Source: Pseudomonadota bacterium (lineage in GTDB: Bacteria > Pseudomonadota > Gammaproteobacteria > Pseudomonadales > Azotimanducaceae). From it: DNA of 17,222 nucleotides. Of this stretch, positions 7,206 through 12,909 are shown piece after piece (positions within the stretch are counted from its first letter, which is position 1; every line of letters starts with the position of its first letter). The stretch is from NCBI GenBank assembly GCA_009936895.1, contig JAACDS010000176.1, forward strand, positions 1-17,222. The letters are read 5' to 3'. The notes below the pieces were generated by a model, which searched no databases, was not told where the DNA came from, and saw only the letters and a program-made list of their open reading frames with translations. Both the position numbers and the translations under genes were made by a program.

Positions 7206-8611
7206 TCAAAAACGCCTGGCTCAACGGCGGCTCTGTTGATCTGCGAGTGAGTGACGCGATCCAAGAGATTGGGCCGCATCTAACCCCTGCACCTGGCGAA
7301 TCGGTGCTGGATGCCGGGGGTGGGGAAGTCCTGCCGGGTTTGCACGATCACCACATTCACGTGTTTGCGGCTGCGGCAGCCTACGGTTCCTTGGATTGTG
7401 ACGTTGGTTCCGGGACGGTAGCGGACTGTCGCGACCGATTGGCCCAGCGACTGGCCAGCGCAACGGGCAGCGATTGGATTCGCGGCGTGGCGTATCACGA
7501 ACAACAGCTGGGTGAGCTGGACCGCTGGGCGCTGGATGCGCTGTGTCGTGATCGGCCAGTGCGTATCCAGCACCGCAGCGGTAAGTTGTGGGTGTGTAAC
7601 ACCTTGGGTCTTGAGTTGTTGCAGCTAAACGCTTCGGATCAGATCGCGGGTGTTGAACGTGACTCTCAGGGACGGTTAAACGGTCGCATCGTCCGCAACG
7701 ACGCACTGATCGCCCAGCGACTGGAAGCCACCGGGGGTGGGGTGCAACCCGACGTGCAGGATTTGTCCCGCATGCTCGCGCAACTGGGCATTGTGGGTGT
7801 CACCGATACCTCTGCGCACAACAATCAGCAAAGTCAGAAGGATTTTGACCGCCTGCGCCGAACGGGTGAGATCCTGCAGCGAGTGGAGCTGATGGGCGAC
7901 GACTCGCTGGACAGCGGTTATCTGAAAATTCTGTTGGACGCAGACCAACTTCCGCCGTTAGATGATTTAGTGCAGCGGATAAACGCGGCCAGAACAAAGG
8001 GTCGAAACGTTGCCTTTCACTGTGTGAGTCACTTGGAGTTGGTGTTTGCCTTGGCCGCTCTCGCTGATGCGGCGAATCCTGAAGCGGGCTTTGATCGCAT
8101 TGAGCACGGCTCGGTGGTGAACGATGAAATGGCTCTAAGACTGGCAAGTCTGGGTATGCCAGTCATAACCCAGCCCGGTTTTATATACACCAAGGGTGAT
8201 CGCTATCTTGCAGATCTCACGGGTTCCGAACTGTCGGATTTGTATCGGTTTCGCGGCCTGCAAGATCTTGGCGTACCCGTGATTGCCAGTAGCGATGCGC
8301 CCTATGGTCCGGTGAGCCCTTGGCAGGTTATCTCGACGGCTGCGAACCGACAGACCCTCAAAGGTATTGCGGTGGGCCCCGCAGAGCGAGTCAGTGCCGA
8401 ACAAGCCCTGGCTGGCTACCTCACGCCAACATCGGCGCTGCATCGACAGGTATCCTTCGCCGAGGCAAATCAGGTAGTGGCCGGCACGCCCGCGGATTTG
8501 TGCATTTTGCAGGGGAAATGGTCTGAGGTTCGGGACAAGGCAGAGCGTGCGATGGTAAGAGCCACCCTGATTGGTGGCTCGGTCGCGTTCGACAGCGGAT
8601 CAGAGCCTTAG
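7199..8611 (+). CDS. Metal-dependent amidohydrolase (YtcJ/amidohydrolase-3-like)
   Basis: A cytosolic hydrolase of the amidohydrolase superfamily, about 470 aa from the GTG at 7199. The N-terminal beta-sandwich strand LIKNAWLNGG is followed by VLPGLHDHHIHVF, whose His52-x-His54 is the first metal pair. FHCVSHLELV, RIEHGSV and VIASSDAPYGPVSPW provide the later His and Asp ligands. I see no Lys or Cys bridging ligand clearly, so the metal count is open. GTGCTGA joins its start with the stop of the CoA transferase gene (7203-7205). An alternative TTG at 7175 has AGGA 11 bases upstream. The stop overlaps that of the convergent acyl-CoA dehydrogenase by 4 bases. The substrate is unknown; ring-opening or amide hydrolysis in the same catabolic route is an inference from position. 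Confidence 0.8.
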   Translation: MLIKNAWLNGGSVDLRVSDAIQEIGPHLTPAPGESVLDAGGGEVLPGLHDHHIHVFAAAAAYGSLDCDVGSGTVADCRDRLAQRLASATGSDWIRGVAYHEQQLGELDRWALDALCRDRPVRIQHRSGKLWVCNTLGLELLQLNASDQIAGVERDSQGRLNGRIVRNDALIAQRLEATGGGVQPDVQDLSRMLAQLGIVGVTDTSAHNNQQSQKDFDRLRRTGEILQRVELMGDDSLDSGYLKILLDADQLPPLDDLVQRINAARTKGRNVAFHCVSHLELVFALAALADAANPEAGFDRIEHGSVVNDEMALRLASLGMPVITQPGFIYTKGDRYLADLTGSELSDLYRFRGLQDLGVPVIASSDAPYGPVSPWQVISTAANRQTLKGIAVGPAERVSAEQALAGYLTPTSALHRQVSFAEANQVVAGTPADLCILQGKWSEVRDKAERAMVRATLIGGSVAFDSGSEP

Positions 8612-9798
8612 TCAGGCAGGCCCAATACGCGTTTGGCAATGATGTTTTGCTGTACTTCATTGGTGCCACCGTAAATGGTGACCGCGCGATCGCGCAGCCA
8701 CCCGCGTGTAGACTCCAGTTCGTCATTGGAAAATTCGTTACTTTCCCAAACCAGACCCGAGGTGCCGCGCAGGCGAGACTTCAGTTCTGAACCGGACTTG
8801 GTCAACGATGATCCGACCATCTTGAAGATCGACGTTGCCGCTCCGGGTGCTCCAGCTGAACGACTTTCTTCAACAACACGGGTAGTGGTTAACGACAAAG
8901 CACGTTCGTTCATGACCTGAGTCAGAACGTCGCTGCGCAAGTCCGCGTCAGCGATGCGACCGCTGGCGTCTTCGCCCAAATACTGTTTCGCAGTATTGGC
9001 ATAAACGTTCAGCTTGGGCTTGGCTTCACCTTCTTTTTTCTTTGGCTTAGCGCGAGTGGTGGCATTGCGTTCGTACTGCAGCAGGCGCTTGCCCACACTC
9101 CAGCCTTTGTTTAGCTCGCCGATGAGGTCTTCGCGTTTCGCCACGGCGTTGTCGAAAAAGGTCTCGCAGAAAGGTGAGCTGCCAGAAATCAGCTTGATCG
9201 GCTTAACGGTTACGCCTGGCTGATCCATGGAAAGCACGACAAAGCTGATGCCCTCGTGCTTAGGCGCTTGGGGATCGGTGCGAACCAGAGCGAACATCCA
9301 GTTCGCGTACTGCGCGCCACTGGTCCAGATTTTTTGACCGTTAATGATGAACTGATCACCGTCCAGCACGGCCTTGGTCTGCAGGCCAGCAAGGTCGGAG
9401 CCGGCACCGGGCTCAGAATACCCCTGACACCATTGGGCTTCGCCGGAAATGATTTTAGGGATATGTCGCTGGCGCTGTTCGTCGGTACCCATTTCCAAGA
9501 TGGTCGGTCCGATCATCGCCAAACCCATGCCGGTGGCGGCAGGCAGTGCCTTAATGCGAGCCATTTCTTCCGCAAGCACTTTCTGATGGGACGCATCCAA
9601 GCCACCACCGCCGTATTCGGTAGGCCACGTCGGGGCAGTCCAGCCGCGAGTCAGGGCGCGGTCGCGCCATTCGATTGCAGCGTCGGTGCGATAGAGCTCA
9701 TAGGCATCCTCAAAGTGAATGGCGCCCAATCGCATTTCTTGGGGGCAGTTGGATTCCAGCCAGTCTCTGGTTTCTTCGCGGAACGTGTCTAATTCCAT
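8608..9798 (-). CDS. Acyl-CoA dehydrogenase
   Basis: A 396-aa FAD flavoprotein that would oxidise an acyl-CoA to its 2,3-enoyl-CoA. Seen motifs are WPTEYGGGG (58-66), the flavin-contact loop QGYSEPGAGSDLAG (125-138), GQKIWTSGAQ (154-163), and the C-terminal VTIYGGTNEVQQNIIAKRVLGLP (373-395). Where medium-chain enzymes have their catalytic Glu (in YEGT) this protein has Gly, as do many FadE-like relatives. Glu243 in QYERN is at the alternative position used by isovaleryl-CoA dehydrogenase, but many non-catalytic relatives have it too. A lysine-rich insert (KPKKKEGEAKPK, 251-262) splits the C-terminal helical domain. The open frame continues far upstream, but GAAGAGAG and the promoter at 9859-9887 fix the ATG at 9798. 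Such enzymes often work as heterodimers; a partner is not visible here. Confidence 0.9.
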   Translation of the reverse strand: MELDTFREETRDWLESNCPQEMRLGAIHFEDAYELYRTDAAIEWRDRALTRGWTAPTWPTEYGGGGLDASHQKVLAEEMARIKALPAATGMGLAMIGPTILEMGTDEQRQRHIPKIISGEAQWCQGYSEPGAGSDLAGLQTKAVLDGDQFIINGQKIWTSGAQYANWMFALVRTDPQAPKHEGISFVVLSMDQPGVTVKPIKLISGSSPFCETFFDNAVAKREDLIGELNKGWSVGKRLLQYERNATTRAKPKKKEGEAKPKLNVYANTAKQYLGEDASGRIADADLRSDVLTQVMNERALSLTTTRVVEESRSAGAPGAATSIFKMVGSSLTKSGSELKSRLRGTSGLVWESNEFSNDELESTRGWLRDRAVTIYGGTNEVQQNIIAKRVLGLPD

Positions 9799-9858
9799 AA
9801 TGCTCTCTTCGCTTATTGATAAATTTGTGTGCACGACTGCGCGCACCAACAGCGCGCT

Positions 9859-9887
9859 ATTATGCTGGGTTGACACTCTGCTGCCAA
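9859..9887 (-). promoter_or_regulatory. Sigma70-type promoter for the acyl-CoA dehydrogenase gene
   Basis: On the - strand TTGGCA (9887-9882) and CATAAT (9864-9859), each five of six consensus bases, are 17 bases apart. Transcription would start near 9852, about 54 bases before the ATG at 9798. The match is good and the orientation right. Confidence 0.6.
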
Positions 9888-9892
9888 CGGGG

Positions 9893-9918
9893 ACGCGTTG
9901 CATCGCGAATGAACGCGT
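9893..9918. promoter_or_regulatory. Twin ACGCGT sites upstream of the promoter
   Basis: Two copies of the palindrome ACGCGT (9893-9898 and 9913-9918) stand 20 bases apart, two helical turns, starting 6 bases upstream of the -35 at 9882-9887. The spacing suits two regulator dimers on one DNA face. Chance occurrence is possible; no known regulator is assigned. Confidence 0.25.
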
Positions 9919-9976
9919 ATTTCTATCGTGGTCGATGAAATGTCGAGAACAGCTTGATCTGGCGCTCGGAGTACTT

Positions 9977-10453
9977 TCAGGCCAGTACGTTGGCCCGTGA
10001 CATAAAGGTGAGAACCGAATTTTCCAGGCGTCTGATTTTCGATTCGATGTGCAAGGTTTCCGGCAGATAGGTGGGTGGATCAGAGGCCAGATTGCGGATA
10101 CGTAGGCTGCAGTCGAGATTTCGGCAGATGTGGTTGCCAATGCTGCGCCGACCGTCAGAGCCAGACACGTAAACGCTGAACAGGGCGGTTCCTCGGCTGC
10201 GGTAGACATGATGACACCAAGAGCACATGCGGGTTCGTGGTCTCGCACCGGCATTCAGCACCCGGCGTAGCCGCAAACTTCGGAGTTCGTCTTCAACCGG
10301 CATAACGACAAAGGCGGTAGAACCCGACGGGTGGATCCAGCCGAGGTAGTCGAGAATGCCCCAGTCAATGGGCGCCAAGTCTGGTAGCGCAAGCTCAGCA
10401 CTGCTGGATTGGCGAAACAAACCTTTGATGTCGTTGATGTTGAGGGCTTCCAC
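9977..10453 (-). CDS. FBP-domain protein with treble-clef zinc finger
   Basis: A 158-aa protein resembling the FBP domain family (the C-terminal zinc-binding domain of EF-G-binding, fibronectin-binding-like proteins), here as a stand-alone protein. The N-terminal half LPDLAPIDWGILDYLGWIHP (24-42) is typical. The zinc site would be Cys77 and Cys80 (MCSWCHH) with Cys110 and Cys115 (HICRNLDCSLRIR). In elongation-factor-binding relatives this fold contacts EF-G on the ribosome; whether this short form does so is unknown. The frame is open further upstream, but those residues look non-conserved and the GTG at 10453 matches the family start. No ribosome binding site precedes it. It lies upstream of, and in the same direction as, the acyl-CoA dehydrogenase gene, which has its own promoter. 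Confidence 0.75.
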   Translation of the reverse strand: MEALNINDIKGLFRQSSSAELALPDLAPIDWGILDYLGWIHPSGSTAFVVMPVEDELRSLRLRRVLNAGARPRTRMCSWCHHVYRSRGTALFSVYVSGSDGRRSIGNHICRNLDCSLRIRNLASDPPTYLPETLHIESKIRRLENSVLTFMSRANVLA

Positions 10454-10470
10454 AATGCCCAGTTTATGTG

Positions 10471-10484
10471 CTGTCTTGAGACAG
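10471..10484. promoter_or_regulatory. Palindrome upstream of the FBP-domain gene
   Basis: CTGTCT-TG-AGACAG is a perfect 6-bp inverted repeat with a 2-base centre, 17 bases upstream of the GTG start at 10453. On the - strand it fills the 17-base space between a weak TTGTGT and ATAAAC (or CATAAA), which is a usual operator place. The half-site spacing (CTG-N8-CAG) is two bases shorter than the gammaproteobacterial LexA box, so I do not call it an SOS box. Confidence 0.35.
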
Positions 10485-10566
10485 ACACAAGTAGTGATGA
10501 GTCGGCGCGCAGGCAGCGCGCAGAACAATACGTGCAATCCGAGTCGTTGCGGGTTGAGAGATGATA

Positions 10567-10594
10567 TTCTCTGCCGCCAATTTAACGGAGAGAA
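10567..10594 (+). promoter_or_regulatory. Hairpin enclosing the ribosome binding site of the reductase gene
   Basis: TTCTCT-G-CCG (10567-10576) can pair with CGG-AGAGAA (10586-10594), giving a 9-bp stem with one bulged G and a 9-base loop. The right arm contains GGAGAG, the ribosome binding site of the ATG at 10598. An upstream AGAGA (10557-10561) can pair with TCTCT (10568-10572) instead, which would free the site. This could be a translational switch, or simply a chance structure. Confidence 0.4.
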
Positions 10595-10597
10595 CCC

Positions 10598-11725
10598 ATG
10601 AGCGATTTACCCACGAACAGTCGTCAGCTTTTGTCCTGCGTGACATCCGGCGGCAAACTGCAGTTGACCATTGGAGATACACCAGTCGTAGCCCCTGGTG
10701 ATGCGGAAGTGGTCGTACGCATTGAGGCGTCGCCCATTAATCCATCGGACTTAGGCCTGCTATTGGGAATGGCTGATATTCCCAACGCCCAGACCGTTGG
10801 CGAAAATCGTGTGGAAGCCGATGTGCCCGCGAACGTACTGCCGATGCTGAAAGCCCGGTTCGACGAAGCCATGCCCGTGGGCAACGAAGGTTCCGGTGTT
10901 GTGGTTGCAGCGGGCAGCAGTGCCGAAGCTCAGGCTCTGCTGGGCAAAACCGTTGGTGTTTTGGGCGGTGCCATGTACTCAGAGTACCGCACCCTACACA
11001 CTAGCCAGTGTCTGGTGATGCACGAAGGCGTGACGCCTCGTGAGAGTGCCTCCTGCTTCGTGAATCCGCTGACGTCCTTGGGCATGGTTGAAACCATGCG
11101 TCGCGAAGGCTTCAGCGCCCTGATTCATACTGCGGCCGCCTCGAACCTCGGGCAAATGCTGCAGAAAATTTGTATCGCCGATGGTGTTGATCTGGTCAAC
11201 ATCGTGCGCAAACCAGAACAAGCGCAACTGTTGCGCGACATCGGTGCCAGTCACGTGTGTGATTCCAGCCTGCCTTCGTTTACCGAAGACCTGAAAAATG
11301 CCATCGTCGCCACCGGCGCCTACCTAGCGTTTGATGCCACCGGCGGCGGTGAGTTGGCAAATCAGATCTTGGTTGCCATGGAAGCTGCAGCGAACGAGAC
11401 AGCAACGGAGTACAGCCGTTACGGATCTTCGCAAGAAAAGCAGGTTTACATTTATGGCGGTTTGGAGCGGCGTCCAACCACGCTGACTCGCAGCTACGGT
11501 TTGCAGTGGGGCGTTGGTGGTTGGTTGCTCACGCCATTTTTGCAGAAAATCGGTCGGGAACGTGCCGCCGAGCTGCGTCAGCGAGTGGCCGACGAAATTA
11601 AGACCTCCTTTGCCAGCAGCTATGCGCAAGAAATATCGCTCAATCAGGCGTTAGATCTCGATGTACTGAAGGCCTATGCGCTGCAAGCAACGGGCAAGAA
11701 GTACTTGGTGAATCCAAGCCTGTAA
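10598..11725 (+). CDS. Zinc-free MDR-family oxidoreductase (quinone reductase-like)
   Basis: A 375-aa medium-chain dehydrogenase/reductase. The GroES-like half is seen in VVRIEASPINPSDLGLLLG (39-57) and PVGNEGSGVVVAAG (93-106); the first of these is typical of NADPH:quinone reductase and enoyl reductase relatives. The catalytic-zinc cysteine and GHE of alcohol dehydrogenases are absent, as is the four-cysteine structural zinc loop, so a zinc-free NAD(P)H reductase is most likely. The nucleotide-binding turn reads HTAAASNLGQM (177-187), with Ala and Ser where the fold usually has Gly. Residues 60-92 insert a longer segment than usual. GGAGAG sits 5 bases before the ATG inside a hairpin. The gene is divergent from the FBP-domain gene and convergent with a luciferase-like gene. 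The substrate is unknown. Confidence 0.85.
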   Translation: MSDLPTNSRQLLSCVTSGGKLQLTIGDTPVVAPGDAEVVVRIEASPINPSDLGLLLGMADIPNAQTVGENRVEADVPANVLPMLKARFDEAMPVGNEGSGVVVAAGSSAEAQALLGKTVGVLGGAMYSEYRTLHTSQCLVMHEGVTPRESASCFVNPLTSLGMVETMRREGFSALIHTAAASNLGQMLQKICIADGVDLVNIVRKPEQAQLLRDIGASHVCDSSLPSFTEDLKNAIVATGAYLAFDATGGGELANQILVAMEAAANETATEYSRYGSSQEKQVYIYGGLERRPTTLTRSYGLQWGVGGWLLTPFLQKIGRERAAELRQRVADEIKTSFASSYAQEISLNQALDLDVLKAYALQATGKKYLVNPSL

Positions 11726-11738
11726 GTCAGGCCCCTTG

Positions 11739-11766
11739 GACGAGCCTCCTAGCTGGAGTGCTCGTC
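11739..11766 (+). terminator. Strong stem-loop after the reductase gene
   Basis: GACGAGC-CTCC, loop TAGCT, then GGAG-T-GCTCGTC form an 11-bp stem with one bulged T, starting 13 bases after the stop at 11725. No T run follows on either strand, so it may protect or process the mRNA end rather than be a classic intrinsic terminator. Confidence 0.5.
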
Positions 11767-11774
11767 ATCAGACC

Positions 11775-11795
11775 GCGCGGGTCAAAGGCCCGCGC
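11775..11795 (-). terminator. GC-rich stem-loop between the convergent genes
   Basis: GCGCGGG and CCCGCGC form a perfect 7-bp stem with a 7-base loop (TCAAAGG), starting 5 bases after the stop of the - strand luciferase-like gene. It can form in transcripts from either side. There is no clear T run, so termination strength is unsure. Confidence 0.45.
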
Positions 11796-11812
11796 AGGCT
11801 TTAAAGGCCCGC
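11784..11812. repeat. Direct repeat at the end of the luciferase-like gene
   Basis: AAAGGCCCGC occurs at 11784-11793 and again at 11803-11812, period 19. The second copy codes for the last residues and stop of the - strand gene and the first forms part of the neighbouring stem-loop. A small local duplication that reshaped the gene end would explain this. Confidence 0.5.
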
Positions 11813-12793
11813 ACAAGCGTCAAAGGCAATATCGTAGCTTTTGCAGCGTGCGTCGTGATCGTGTATCTGCGACACGATGATCAGTTCGTCAGCCTGAGTC
11901 TGGTCTAAAAACGCTTGTACCTGACCACGGACAGAATCCTTCGTGCCGACGGCAGAGGCCGAACTGACGTGTTGCAGCATGGCACGGTCGGTATCACTTA
12001 AGTTGGCTTCAAAAATCGGGTCAGGCTTCGGTAGAGGCCCAGGATTACCCTGACGCAAATTTAAAAAAGCCTGAAGTCCGGATGAGCGTAGCAGTAGGGC
12101 TTCTTCTTCGGTGTCGGCGGCGCAGATGTTGTAGCCCAAGATGACATGCGGCTTATCGAGTTGTTCTGAGGGTTCAAATTCCTGTCGATACAGCGTAATC
12201 GCACGCATCATGGCATCCGGCGCGAAATGCGAGGCAAAGGCGAAGGGTAGACCTAGGATGGCCGCGAGTTGAGCGCCGAATAAACTGGAGCCCAAAATGT
12301 ACAAAGGAACCTCCGAGCCAAAACCGGGTACGGCGGTTACTCGCTGTTGAGGCTGGCACGTGGTGCCGAGATAACCCTTGAGCTCAATCACATCTTGGGG
12401 GAACTGGTTCGGGTCGCTGTGCAGCGTGCGTCGGAGCGCGTGGGCAGTGATGCCATCGGTGCCCGGGGCCCGGCCCAAGCCTAAATCGATACGCCCTGGC
12501 TGCAGCGCCTCTAGGGTACCGAACTGTTCGGCCACCATGAGCGGTGAATGATTGGGCAGCATAATGCCGCCAGACCCGACCCGTATGGATTTCGTACCAG
12601 CGGCGATATGGCCAATGACCACGGAGGTAGCTGCGCTGGCAATGCCCCGCATGTTGTGGTGTTCGGCGACCCAGTAGCGGTGGTAGCCGGCGCCTTCACA
12701 ATGCTGGGCCAGTGCCCGTGAATTGTTGAGCGCCTGAGTCGCGTCGCCGCCTTCGCAGATGGGCGACAGATCGAGTACTGATAACGTTGGCAT
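11801..12793 (-). CDS. Luciferase-like flavin-dependent oxidoreductase (YhbW/MsnO8 type)
   Basis: A 330-aa LLM-class protein of the group 1 luciferase-like family (YhbW, MsnO8). The diagnostic start LSVLDLSPICEGG (4-16), YWVAEHHNM (40-48), and GSGGIMLPNHSPLMVAEQFG (73-92) with LGLGRAPGTD (104-113) are all present. The flavin is probably FMN, with a flavin reductase supplied elsewhere; I see none here. The family belongs to a different branch from the enzyme at 2057-3109. GAGGGG lies 7 bases upstream of the ATG, so the start is firm. It is divergent from the M2 peptidase gene and convergent with the MDR reductase gene. The physiological substrate is unknown. Confidence 0.9.
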   Translation of the reverse strand: MPTLSVLDLSPICEGGDATQALNNSRALAQHCEGAGYHRYWVAEHHNMRGIASAATSVVIGHIAAGTKSIRVGSGGIMLPNHSPLMVAEQFGTLEALQPGRIDLGLGRAPGTDGITAHALRRTLHSDPNQFPQDVIELKGYLGTTCQPQQRVTAVPGFGSEVPLYILGSSLFGAQLAAILGLPFAFASHFAPDAMMRAITLYRQEFEPSEQLDKPHVILGYNICAADTEEEALLLRSSGLQAFLNLRQGNPGPLPKPDPIFEANLSDTDRAMLQHVSSASAVGTKDSVRGQVQAFLDQTQADELIIVSQIHDHDARCKSYDIAFDACAGL

Positions 12794-12909
12794 AGAATCC
12801 CCTCAAAAAGCCGATAACACAGTTTGCCAGACTCTTCACATAGATGCGCTTGGGTCGGTAGGTGTCTTGCCGTATCTTCGAGGCTGTTTAATGACGATTG
12901 GGGGTTGAG

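Noticed and set aside
9869..9875. TTGACA on the + strand as a promoter
   Set aside because: No -10 element is found at a workable distance and no + strand gene follows until 10598.
9799..10254. An N-terminal extension of the acyl-CoA dehydrogenase of about 150 residues
   Set aside because: The extension has no ACAD homology, runs through the sigma70-type promoter and into the end of the FBP-domain gene; the ATG at 9798 has its own ribosome binding site.
10471..10484. LexA (SOS) box upstream of the FBP-domain gene
   Set aside because: The arms are CTG-N8-CAG, two bases shorter than the gammaproteobacterial CTG-N10-CAG, and the gene has no DNA-repair link.
12794..12909. Promoters in the spacer between the luciferase-like gene and the M2 peptidase
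   Set aside because: Only poor matches (for example TTGGGT then TATCTT) are visible, so none is listed.
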